From assembly GCA_038236995.1 (NCBI GenBank), contig JBBRZE010000014.1, forward strand, positions 1-64,000: a stretch of 64,000 bases of DNA, read 5' to 3'. Below the pieces are notes generated by a model. It searched no databases, was not told the DNA's origin, and was given only the letters and a program-made list of their open reading frames with translations. Positions within the stretch are counted from its first letter, which is position 1; each line of letters starts with the position of its first letter. Positions 10,167 through 18,768 of the stretch are shown here, piece by piece. This stretch comes from JAAFHB01 sp038236995 (GTDB taxonomy: Bacteria; Bacteroidota; Bacteroidia; Bacteroidales; Prolixibacteraceae). Made by a program: the position numbers and the translations under genes.

Positions 10167-10537
10167 GCCATAAGATTTAAGCAAAAGGAAGCATTTAAAT
10201 TCGATCTGGTTTAAATATGTGTGACTGGCTTCCGGCGGTTTGCAGTTCCAGTTGCTAAATAAATATCGGGAACAACAAATCAATGTTATACAAAGTAATC
10301 AATCTTCGCAATGAAGGACTTCTGTTATTTTAGCGTTTTTCAATAGTTAATTAGCCCATAATTGGGCGGTCATCAAGGAAAACAGGTAGAACCGGTTAAA
10401 AAACCATAATGATTAGACAAAAACTCATTGAATCAATTCCTTCAATTTAAATATGTTTGACATTGAAAACATCTAAGCTGGACAGATCCAAAATTTCGTA
10501 CTAATTAAACTTCACAGGAAATAAAATAAAGAGCGTT
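10167..10537. other. divergent intergenic region
   Basis: This 371-base AT-rich spacer separates the GH106-like gene (leftward) and the beta-helix gene (rightward). It holds a good rightward promoter candidate at 10428-10459 and a short inverted repeat GCCCA-TAAT-TGGGC at 10354-10367 that could be a regulator site. I see no small gene and no clear leftward promoter. Confidence 0.6.
10428..10459 (+). promoter_or_regulatory. Bacteroidota-type promoter for the beta-helix gene
   Basis: TTG at 10428-10430 is followed after 21 bases by TATGTTTG (10452-10459), an exact TAnnTTTG -7 box. The predicted leader to ATG 10538 is about 70 bases. Confidence 0.5.
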
Positions 10538-13500
10538 ATGACCAAAATTATAAAAACAAATTCTAAATGGAACAGGCTACGTTTTTTCGGGCTATTTCTT
10601 TTTGCAGGACTAATAGCGGTAAGCTCATTTTCACAAACTTCCTCCCCAACACGCGACGGGAAACTATTGCGAGGTGACAAATGGCTTCCATTCAGTTATC
10701 CCGAGCAAGCAGATTTCTATGTTTCAGCCAATGGGAGCGACCATTGGTCAGGGACCTTACAGGAACCGAATGCTGGAAAAACCGACGGACCATTTTTAAC
10801 CCTTGAACGCGCGCAAGTAGCTGTTCGTGAGTTAAAAACGAAGGTGTTTTTCCCAAAGGATAAACCAGTTGAAAAACGCTGGATCGGTTCGCCTCACCCT
10901 TTGGGAAAAGGAAAGGATATATTGGTTTACATACGCGAAGGCCATTATTCAATCAAAAAGCCGCTGATTTTCACCCCTGAAGATGGCGGCGAGCGTGTTG
11001 AAACCAATCTTCCGACCGGAGCTTTTGAATACCATAAACTGAAAGACCATTACGTTACGTATGCTGCCTTCCCGGGCGAAAAACCGGTTATTTCGGGAGA
11101 AATTCCAGTCTCAAACTGGAAGAGGACCGGAAAATTGTGGACGGCTCACTTTGATACCGACTCTGCTGCGATGCTGGTAGTAAATGGCAAAAGACAAGTA
11201 CTGGCCCGCACTCCGAATGAAGGCTATTTCGTTCCTCCTGCAATTTCCAAAACAACTGGGGAGCTTTATTTTAAGAAAGGGGACGTCAAAGCCTGGAAAG
11301 AGATGGAAGGCAACCGGGTGATTATGCTTTTACGCTGGCACACAGGCATTAATAAAATCACAAAGGTGGACGAGAAAAATGGGATTGCAACCTTCAAAGA
11401 TCCACAGGAGGGCGTCCTAATTGTTCCACCCAGGTATTATGTAGAAAATGTAAAAGCACTTTTGGATGCTCCCGGAGAATGGTATTTCGATAAAAAGTTA
11501 AAAGAGATCAGCTATATACCGGCAAATGGAATCAGCGATCCAAACCAACTGAAGGCTGGAGTACCGATTATCAGTCAGTTAGTTGTCGTAGAAGGAAAGT
11601 TGGGACAGCCTGTCCGAAATTTGCGGATATACGGATTAACCTTTGAAGGTGCCATTACAGGGAACAGGCCCATCAAGTACAATTACGACGGGGTTGATGG
11701 AATAACCGGAGTTGTTGAGGCTGAATATGCCGGAAACAATGCGATCAGCTATGAGTTTGCCCATGCCTGCGAATTTGCCGATGGCGAAGTCCGATCGTGC
11801 AATGGGACCGGAATCGCCATATTGAAAGGATGCTATCAAACCCGCATTCTCAACAGCTATTTCGAAACAATCGATAACGGCGGTATTTATGTAACCGGAT
11901 CAGCAAATCCTGCCGATGGGAAGGAAATCATTAGGGAGACAACCATCTCCCGTAATCAGTTTTACGATTGCGGAGGCATCAATATCTATGCGAATTACAC
12001 TTTAATGACCACGATTTCACACAACTATATTACCAAAACAAGGGGCCGTTACGGAATCGATGTGGGTGGCTGGGCCAATCAGGAAGAAGCAATCGATGGC
12101 GGATATACCGTTGAATACAATCACCTCGATGATGTTCAGCGCGATGCTGATGACTCGGGAGCCATCAAAACTGCCGGGATGACATTCAACTCAATTGTCA
12201 GGAGAAACCTGATTCACAATGTCAATGCAGGTTTTTTTAATGACAATGTCGGTTTCTGGTTCGACAATATGTCGGCCGGCTGGACATCGGAAGAGAATAT
12301 TTTCTACAATCTCGAACAAGGCGAAATGAAACTCTGCGCAGCCCTGATCGAGGACAATGTCTATCAGGATAATTTCAAAATCGAAGCGCCGGTTACTGCG
12401 CCGGAAACAATAATTGAGGGCGAACCCGCATTTGAAGTAAGCAACCTGAAAATCGAATCTGCATCAAAATCAGCATCAGGTGCTGTTGCAGCCGGAAGTG
12501 TCATTTACATGTCTGCTGATGTTTTCAATCTCGGTGCAAGCGGAATTGCCCCACTGGATCTTTATCTCGATGGCAAGGTTTATGAGAAAAAGCTATTTCC
12601 TGTAATAAAGAACAATAGACGGAAAATCGAATTTGAAGTCAGGATTTATGATGCCGGGGAACATCAGCTGGCGATTGGATCTACACCTTACCAATCGGTA
12701 AAGGTTGAAGGGAATAAACCAACCATCGTCTTTGAAGACTTTAAAATCTCTGAAAACAGGCTTCTGAAAGGTGAAAAGCTGAAAGCATCTGCAACCGCCC
12801 GGAATTTGACTTCAGTCCCTCAAAAGATGAATGCTACTCTTTATCTCGATCAATCAAAAGCAGAAAATCAAGCTGTTGAACTGAAAGAAAACGAAGGGAG
12901 GTTAATCAGCTTTGAAATAGAACCTCCTGTTGGGAACCACGACCTGCACATAGAAAACAGTGCCGGGAAAAATCTGACCGTTTTTGATGCTGTTCCACTT
13001 GACATATCGAAAATGGAGATTCACCAATATTGTTCAGCAAAGGCAAAACCTTTTGAAATAGAAGCAGATGCCAAAGTGAACCGGTTTAAGATCACGGCCA
13101 GCGGATCAGATTTTTACCATGCCGAAGATTCGTATGCAGCAGCCTATTTAAAATCGATAAAAGGCGACTTTGTTGCAACAGTTAAAATCAATCAATTCGG
13201 TGACCGGACACACGAATGGTTCCGTTCAGGACTTTTTGTGCGGAACGATATCTCCCAAAGTTTTGATGTTCAGCCAGGAAGTAAAGGATCAGTTTTGGTA
13301 TTCGGCACGCCTGGCCGCGCCGGCATTGAATACGATGAATTCGCAAACGGCTGTATGCACAAAGCAAGCAGCCAGAACCTTCCGGAGAATTCAAAGACTC
13401 CTATCTATTTGAAAATTGTTCGGCATGGCAATAGCTTCAGTGGTTACATCAGCCTGGATGGCAAAAACTGGATCATCGAAAGACACACGGCTGACATTCC

Positions 13501-13603
13501 CGGTATTGCTGATGCGGTAGACCTTGGCCTTGCCGCAGGCGGTCCGGATAAACGGCAATACTGGGTCGAATTTACGGATTGGAAAATTGAGGTTGCCAAA
13601 TGA
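10538..13603 (+). CDS. right-handed beta-helix glycan-active enzyme with C-terminal concanavalin-like domain, secreted
   Basis: This 1021-residue exported protein has a signal peptide ending near SSFSQ. A DFYVSANGSDHWSGT...FLTLERAQVAVREL start follows, of the kind found in parallel beta-helix carbohydrate enzymes such as GH120/GH141 and some lyases. The helix with its N-rich turns (for example NNAISYEFAHACEF, RILNSYFETIDNGGIYV) covers about residues 60-620. CARDB/Ig-like domains cover about 630-830. A DUF1349-like lectin fold covers about 835-1020 (YLKSIKGDFVATVKI, WFRSGLFVRND). Family assignment within the beta-helix clan is uncertain and catalytic residues were not assigned. It is first in a plus-strand run, with an 81-base gap to the next gene. 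Confidence 0.7.
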   Translation: MTKIIKTNSKWNRLRFFGLFLFAGLIAVSSFSQTSSPTRDGKLLRGDKWLPFSYPEQADFYVSANGSDHWSGTLQEPNAGKTDGPFLTLERAQVAVRELKTKVFFPKDKPVEKRWIGSPHPLGKGKDILVYIREGHYSIKKPLIFTPEDGGERVETNLPTGAFEYHKLKDHYVTYAAFPGEKPVISGEIPVSNWKRTGKLWTAHFDTDSAAMLVVNGKRQVLARTPNEGYFVPPAISKTTGELYFKKGDVKAWKEMEGNRVIMLLRWHTGINKITKVDEKNGIATFKDPQEGVLIVPPRYYVENVKALLDAPGEWYFDKKLKEISYIPANGISDPNQLKAGVPIISQLVVVEGKLGQPVRNLRIYGLTFEGAITGNRPIKYNYDGVDGITGVVEAEYAGNNAISYEFAHACEFADGEVRSCNGTGIAILKGCYQTRILNSYFETIDNGGIYVTGSANPADGKEIIRETTISRNQFYDCGGINIYANYTLMTTISHNYITKTRGRYGIDVGGWANQEEAIDGGYTVEYNHLDDVQRDADDSGAIKTAGMTFNSIVRRNLIHNVNAGFFNDNVGFWFDNMSAGWTSEENIFYNLEQGEMKLCAALIEDNVYQDNFKIEAPVTAPETIIEGEPAFEVSNLKIESASKSASGAVAAGSVIYMSADVFNLGASGIAPLDLYLDGKVYEKKLFPVIKNNRRKIEFEVRIYDAGEHQLAIGSTPYQSVKVEGNKPTIVFEDFKISENRLLKGEKLKASATARNLTSVPQKMNATLYLDQSKAENQAVELKENEGRLISFEIEPPVGNHDLHIENSAGKNLTVFDAVPLDISKMEIHQYCSAKAKPFEIEADAKVNRFKITASGSDFYHAEDSYAAAYLKSIKGDFVATVKINQFGDRTHEWFRSGLFVRNDISQSFDVQPGSKGSVLVFGTPGRAGIEYDEFANGCMHKASSQNLPENSKTPIYLKIVRHGNSFSGYISLDGKNWIIERHTADIPGIADAVDLGLAAGGPDKRQYWVEFTDWKIEVAK

Positions 13604-13684
13604 TAACTATATTGAGTAAAAATACGATCTTCACTTGTTCCAAATGAGAGAAAATTGTTCTGTTTTATTTGTATAAACCTATTT

Positions 13685-14788
13685 ATGAAGAAGCTGATTT
13701 TTATTCTATTCATGAATTTCCTGGTTTGCAATATCCATGCGCAATCCAATCATAACAAGGTGACTGAATTGCAAATGCAAAAGATATATAATGAAGTCAA
13801 AACACCTTTCAAATATGGATTGGTAATGGTTCCCCCGGATGATTCAAAAAAAATGGATTCTCCCAGTATATTTAGAAAGGACAATTTCTGGTACATGACT
13901 TATATCGTATTCGATGGCAATTGTTACGAAGCCTGGCTGGCAAAAAGCAGTAATCTGCTCAACTGGGAAAATCTAGAACGGATTCTGTCGTACTCTGACA
14001 GTGTCGATTGGGATGTCAATCAGAAAGCCGGTTATATCAGCTTGAACGACTTTGTATGGGGAGGAAAATACGAACTCAATAAATTTCAGAACATATACTG
14101 GATGTCGTACCTCGGTGGAAACACCAAAGGTTATGAGGCAGGCTTACTTTCTGTTGGCATTGCCTTTACGGATCAGGATCCGGCGAAAGCGCATGAATGG
14201 CAACGCTTTAGCAAACCGGTACTGCAATCAACCGATCAGGATGCCCGGTGGTGGGAGAACAAAACGATTTACAAAAGCACAATCCTCTGGGATCGTTCAA
14301 AAACAACGGGTTACCCGTTTGTAATGTATTACAATGCAAAGGGCGACAGCATCAATCCGAATCCTGGCGTCGAACGCATCGGGATGGCCGTCTCTGAAGA
14401 TATGATTCACTGGAAGCGGTTTCTGAGAAATCCGGTTCTAGACCATCACAAGGGAATTACCGGAGATGCCTTCATCCAAAAAATCAACGATTTATGGGTT
14501 ATGTTTTATTTCGGCGCATTTTGGGAAGAGGGTGGCAAAGATGGTGCTTTCAACCGGTTCGCCTGCTCGTACGATCTGGTAAACTGGACCGACTGGACAG
14601 GTGAGAACCTCATACAACCATCTGAAACCTATGATCGTCAATATGCTCATAAATCATTCGTTGTGAAATGGAAGGGCATTGTCTATCACTTTTATTGTGC
14701 GGTGAACAACAAAGACCAGCGCGGAATTGCGGTGGCAACTTCAAAAGATTTAGTTAAGAGTAAATTGACTTTCATCTCCGGAAACTAA
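13685..14788 (+). CDS. five-bladed beta-propeller glycosidase-like protein (GH43/GH117/GH130-like), secreted
   Basis: The 367-residue protein has a signal peptide (KLIFILFMNFLVCNIHAQ). Repeated blades with short acidic turns follow: DSPSIFRKDNFWYMTY, YKSTILWDRSKTTGYPFVMYY, GDAFIQKINDLWVMFYFG and YAHKSFVVKWKGIVYHFY. This layout is the five-bladed propeller of clan GH-F/J-type glycosidases, which trim side-chain sugars from plant and algal glycans. Exact family cannot be fixed by eye. ATG 13685 is chosen over an upstream ATG-like start at 13655 because it begins the signal peptide. The next gene starts 12 bases after its stop, so co-transcription is likely. Confidence 0.6.
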   Translation: MKKLIFILFMNFLVCNIHAQSNHNKVTELQMQKIYNEVKTPFKYGLVMVPPDDSKKMDSPSIFRKDNFWYMTYIVFDGNCYEAWLAKSSNLLNWENLERILSYSDSVDWDVNQKAGYISLNDFVWGGKYELNKFQNIYWMSYLGGNTKGYEAGLLSVGIAFTDQDPAKAHEWQRFSKPVLQSTDQDARWWENKTIYKSTILWDRSKTTGYPFVMYYNAKGDSINPNPGVERIGMAVSEDMIHWKRFLRNPVLDHHKGITGDAFIQKINDLWVMFYFGAFWEEGGKDGAFNRFACSYDLVNWTDWTGENLIQPSETYDRQYAHKSFVVKWKGIVYHFYCAVNNKDQRGIAVATSKDLVKSKLTFISGN

Positions 14789-14800
14789 TACTAAAGGGTC

Positions 14801-16387
14801 ATGAATTTGAAAAGACGCGATTTTTTAAAAATAGCTGCGATAACAGGAACTGGCTCTTTGGCTGGGTTCAGCCCTTTCACAGAAGGAAAAAAAGGCTCTC
14901 AACGAAGTTATAGCCTTTGCACAAATACAGCCATATTAAATAAATATCCCAATTTTTTTAATCTGATTGTAAGTAGCGGTGTGACGGATATCTGGTTGCC
15001 GGTTTTTTTAAATGGATATTGGCCTTATCCAATGGGTGATCTCCTAATTTGGAAAGAAAGATTTGAGAAGAAGGGAATCGCAGTTTATACATTGAGTGTT
15101 CCTTTTGGCCACCCCGGAAACTCTTTGGGTGGTGCTCATGATTTCGAATCTACGCCAAAGCACTGGCCAAGAGGTTTAGACATTGATGGCAACAAATATT
15201 CAGGAACATCTGTGCATCCTGTTATAACAGAAGAAAACATTTCTGTCATTCAAAAAATCAGCCAGTCAGGCTTTAAAAAGCTATTTCTTGATGATGATTT
15301 TCGGTTGGCACGAACACCGGGCATGATCGGAGGATGTTTCTGCAGTGAACATCAGAATGAATTTCTCGGGAAATATGGATATGGTGATAAAAACTGGATT
15401 CAGCTAAAACAAGATATCAGAGACCGGAACCTGAGTTCAACGTTAAACGATTGGATCATTTTCAATTGCGATCAGCTTACTGCCTCATTCAGAGCACAAC
15501 AGTCCGCTGCACCTGATGTAGCGCTGGGAATAATGGTGATGTATCTAGGATCTGAAAAGGCAGGGATCCGGTTAAGTGATTACAATGATTCACCTATGAG
15601 GGTCGGAGAATTAATGTTTGAGGATCGCTCTTTTAATCCTTTAAAAGGAAAAACGGATGAGCTTTTTAGTGCACTTTTTCACAGGAGATTCGTTAGTCCG
15701 GAGATGGCCTACAGCGAAACAACAGCCTATCCTGCAAACAAGCTTTCTGCGAAAAATATGGCTGCCAAACTCCACATCACAACGATTTGCGATATCCGGA
15801 ATACAATGATGATGAGTGGACTGGAACCTTTCCCGCTTACGCATTGGAGTACGCTTGCGCCAGTTATGAAAAAAGCTGCGGCAATGCATCAGAAGATTGC
15901 GGGTCATAAACTCCACGGACCTTTCAAACATTACTGGGGAGAAAGCAGCAGGATGGTTGGCAATGATAAACCATACAGTTTGTTTCTTGCATCCGGAATT
16001 CCATTCGAGGTCACAGAAACACCAGCATCTGACGGCTGGACTTTCCTTTCAGATTTTGACGCAAGAGATATAAAATCAGGTAAACTTAAATCCAAAGGAA
16101 CGAAGTTCACATATGGTACAAATACAGATAAAAAACTTAACGGTCTGAGGTTTGTACTTGAAAATCTAACCGATATCTATGCTTTCAAACATGAAATTCT
16201 CCCTCATCTCAAAGGCATACCTTTTGTCGAGCAAGATAAACCAGTGGTTTGTGCCTGGTATCCAGCAATTAAAACAGTTCTGTTGTGGAATTTATCTGAA
16301 ACCCAGGAATCATTTACTGTCAATCTGGATGGTAAGAAACATTCCGTTGAAATTGGCGGTTTAGATGCTGAACTGGTAACTATTTAA
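14801..16387 (+). CDS. Tat-exported protein of unknown function, possible barrel hydrolase
   Basis: I do not recognise the family. The 528-residue protein starts with a twin-arginine signal (KRRDFLKIAAITGTGSLAGF), so it is probably exported folded, possibly with a cofactor. The body alternates strands and helices in a way that suits a TIM-like barrel: TDIWLPVFLNGYWP, IAVYTLSVPFGHPG, KKLFLDDDFRLA, and HPVITEENISVIQKIS. Acidic pairs such as LDDDF could be catalytic. A cysteine-containing GGCFCSEHQ motif could bind metal. It sits between a propeller glycosidase and a GH67/GH20-like hydrolase, with 12- and 27-base gaps, so a glycan-degrading role is inferred from context only. Confidence 0.6.
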   Translation: MNLKRRDFLKIAAITGTGSLAGFSPFTEGKKGSQRSYSLCTNTAILNKYPNFFNLIVSSGVTDIWLPVFLNGYWPYPMGDLLIWKERFEKKGIAVYTLSVPFGHPGNSLGGAHDFESTPKHWPRGLDIDGNKYSGTSVHPVITEENISVIQKISQSGFKKLFLDDDFRLARTPGMIGGCFCSEHQNEFLGKYGYGDKNWIQLKQDIRDRNLSSTLNDWIIFNCDQLTASFRAQQSAAPDVALGIMVMYLGSEKAGIRLSDYNDSPMRVGELMFEDRSFNPLKGKTDELFSALFHRRFVSPEMAYSETTAYPANKLSAKNMAAKLHITTICDIRNTMMMSGLEPFPLTHWSTLAPVMKKAAAMHQKIAGHKLHGPFKHYWGESSRMVGNDKPYSLFLASGIPFEVTETPASDGWTFLSDFDARDIKSGKLKSKGTKFTYGTNTDKKLNGLRFVLENLTDIYAFKHEILPHLKGIPFVEQDKPVVCAWYPAIKTVLLWNLSETQESFTVNLDGKKHSVEIGGLDAELVTI

Positions 16388-16414
16388 ATCGTAATATTCT
16401 AAAATTCAATCAAT

Positions 16415-18757
16415 ATGAAAATTCAAAAATATTATATCCGATCCTCCTTATTCGCATTTCTTTTTTTTGCTTCGGGATTGGTGTCAGCGCAAACCATCGA
16501 TCTTAGCAAGGCTTCAATTATCGCTTCGCAAAAAATCAGTTCCCCTGTCAGGGAAACAGCACTCAGGGTTCTGCATGAAGAGGTCACGCAGCGTACTTCC
16601 ATTAACCTGAAACTCATCTCAAAATTTGGGAATGTCCAGATAATTATCTTAGCTACCCAAAAAGATAATGAGGTAGTTGGCCTGCCGGTTCCAAAACGAT
16701 CCGGAGAAAACCTCCCGGAAACCAAAGCGGAAGGATTCAGGATTTGCCATGAAAAAGTGGCCGGAAAAGACATTCTATGGCTAATCGGAGCCGACGATCG
16801 TGGGGTGATCTTCGCCATCGGGCAATTTCTAAGAACAGCAGATCTCTCAAAAAATAAAATAGTTTTCAATCAACGGAATGAAATTGCCACCAGTCCGGCC
16901 TATCCAATCCGTGGTCATCAGATTGGCTACCGCAATACTGCCAACTCATGGGACTCGTGGACACCGAAGCAGTTCGAGAAATACTTTCGTGAGTTGGCCC
17001 TATTCGGAACCAATTGCTTCGAAAACATTCCGTTTCAGGATGGTCCGTTAGGTCCGAATATGAAGTTCCCAAGAGAAGAGATGAATAGCAGATTGAGTGA
17101 AATCTGTAACAATTACGGTCTCGATTATTGGGTTTGGACACCTGCGGATGTTGATCTGTCCGACGAGGCAAAATTTAAAGCAGAAGTCCAAAAGCATGCT
17201 GATTTTTATAAGAATTGTCCTCGCCTCGACGGCGTTTTCTTTCCCGGTGGTGATCCTGGGAGCAATCATCCAAAATTTGTGATGCCCTTTTTAAAAGCAG
17301 TTGCAGCCGAACTAAAAAAATATCATCCGGATGCGGGCCTTTGGATTTCATTGCAGGGTTTTAGCGACGAACAAGTCGACTACTTTTATCAATACCTCGA
17401 AAAGAACATTCCCGACTGGCTGGCCGGCGTGGTTACGGGTCCGAGCAGCCCTGACTTGGCTGCAACACGTTTCCGCTTGCCAACGAAGTACAAACATCGT
17501 CATTATCCCGATCTTACCCATACGGTTCGCTGTCAGTACCCCACCGAAAACTGGGATCAGGCTTTTGCACTTACCGAAGGACGCGAAATCTGCAATCCTC
17601 AGCCATTCTATTATGCAAAAATCCATAACCGTTTTGCACCGTTCACCGATGGTTTCCTCTCCTATTCCGACGGGACGCATGATGATGTAAACAAGGTGAT
17701 TTGGAGCCAGATGGCCTGGAATCCGGAGAAAGACGTGCGTCAGGTGCTCGTGGAATATTCTCGGTTTTTCTTCGGAAAATCAGTGGCAAAAACCGGTGCT
17801 GACGGAATTTTGGCGCTTGAGCGGAACTGGGTTGGTCCGATTGAAGAAAATGGCGGAATTGAAACAACCTTTGCTTTCTGGCAAAATCTGGAAGCCAAAC
17901 ATCCGGAACTGAAGGGAAACTGGCGCTGGCAGCAACTGGTAATGCGCTCGTATTACGACACCTATGTGAAACGAAGAAAAGCCTATGAGCAAAATTTGGA
18001 AAAAGATGCGAACCTGGTTCTTGCACAAGCCAGGAAGATTGGTTCCGAAAAGGCAATGGATGACGCACTTGTGATGGTCAACAAAGCAGACGAAGAGCTG
18101 GTATCGCCTGAGCTAAGACAGCGGGTTTTTGATTATTGCGAAGCATTGTGGCAATCAATTGGCGCTCAGACCAGCGTGAAAAAATACAATGCCAGTGGTG
18201 CCGAGCGTGGAGCGATTCTCGATTTTATCGATTATCCACTGAATAACCGTTGGTGGCTGGCTGACGAATTCGATAAAATCCGCAAGATGCCCACCGAAAA
18301 AGAAAAACTCGACCGGCTTGAAATCATCCGAACATGGGAAAATCCGGGATCCGGAAGTTATTACGACAATGTTTCGGATCTTTCAAAAGGACCGCGCGTG
18401 AAAACCCGGACAGAAGACGCTACTGATGTAGCCTGGTGGGATGGCGGAATGAGCCGGAAACGATTGTCCACCCAACTTTTCCAGAATTTTCCAAAACTGG
18501 ATTACACTGACCTTGATCCAAACGGTCATTATACCATCAGGATTGCAGGATTTGGAGAAGCGTTGCTGAAGGTTGACGGGGAAAGGATTGCACCCACTGT
18601 TTATAACAAAGGACTTGAGGAGTTCAAAGAATTCCCGTTGACTCAAAAATATGTGAGCGATGGCAAAATTGAAGTGACCTTCGATCAGCCGGAAGAATCA
18701 AAATTAAACTGGCGTTCACAATCGAAAGTTTGCGATATATGGTTGTTGAAGAAGTAA
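16415..18757 (+). CDS. GH67/GH20-like glycoside hydrolase, secreted (paralog of 58681-61113)
   Basis: This 780-residue exported protein has a signal peptide ending at SAQ (26). The N-terminal domain has the WLIGADDRGVIFAIGQFLR pattern of the GH20b/alpha-glucuronidase N-terminal fold. After it, SPAYPIRGHQIGYR (161-174) opens a TIM-barrel-like region with LDGVFFPGGDPG, FLSYSDGTHDDVNK and YPDLTHT. The same landmarks occur in the gene at 58681-61113, so the two are paralogs. The conserved acidic residues in SDGTHDDVNK and in GDPG are candidates for catalysis. The family looks like a hexosaminidase/glucuronidase-type retaining or hydrating enzyme, but I cannot name an established GH number. It is in an operon with 27- and 11-base gaps. 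Confidence 0.6.
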   Translation: MKIQKYYIRSSLFAFLFFASGLVSAQTIDLSKASIIASQKISSPVRETALRVLHEEVTQRTSINLKLISKFGNVQIIILATQKDNEVVGLPVPKRSGENLPETKAEGFRICHEKVAGKDILWLIGADDRGVIFAIGQFLRTADLSKNKIVFNQRNEIATSPAYPIRGHQIGYRNTANSWDSWTPKQFEKYFRELALFGTNCFENIPFQDGPLGPNMKFPREEMNSRLSEICNNYGLDYWVWTPADVDLSDEAKFKAEVQKHADFYKNCPRLDGVFFPGGDPGSNHPKFVMPFLKAVAAELKKYHPDAGLWISLQGFSDEQVDYFYQYLEKNIPDWLAGVVTGPSSPDLAATRFRLPTKYKHRHYPDLTHTVRCQYPTENWDQAFALTEGREICNPQPFYYAKIHNRFAPFTDGFLSYSDGTHDDVNKVIWSQMAWNPEKDVRQVLVEYSRFFFGKSVAKTGADGILALERNWVGPIEENGGIETTFAFWQNLEAKHPELKGNWRWQQLVMRSYYDTYVKRRKAYEQNLEKDANLVLAQARKIGSEKAMDDALVMVNKADEELVSPELRQRVFDYCEALWQSIGAQTSVKKYNASGAERGAILDFIDYPLNNRWWLADEFDKIRKMPTEKEKLDRLEIIRTWENPGSGSYYDNVSDLSKGPRVKTRTEDATDVAWWDGGMSRKRLSTQLFQNFPKLDYTDLDPNGHYTIRIAGFGEALLKVDGERIAPTVYNKGLEEFKEFPLTQKYVSDGKIEVTFDQPEESKLNWRSQSKVCDIWLLKK

Positions 18758-18768
18758 ATAAACGATAC

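Noticed and set aside
16866..17690. Several antisense and frame-shifted open frames inside the 16415-18757 gene
   Set aside because: They lack start signals, signal peptides and family motifs, and lie wholly within a well-supported gene.
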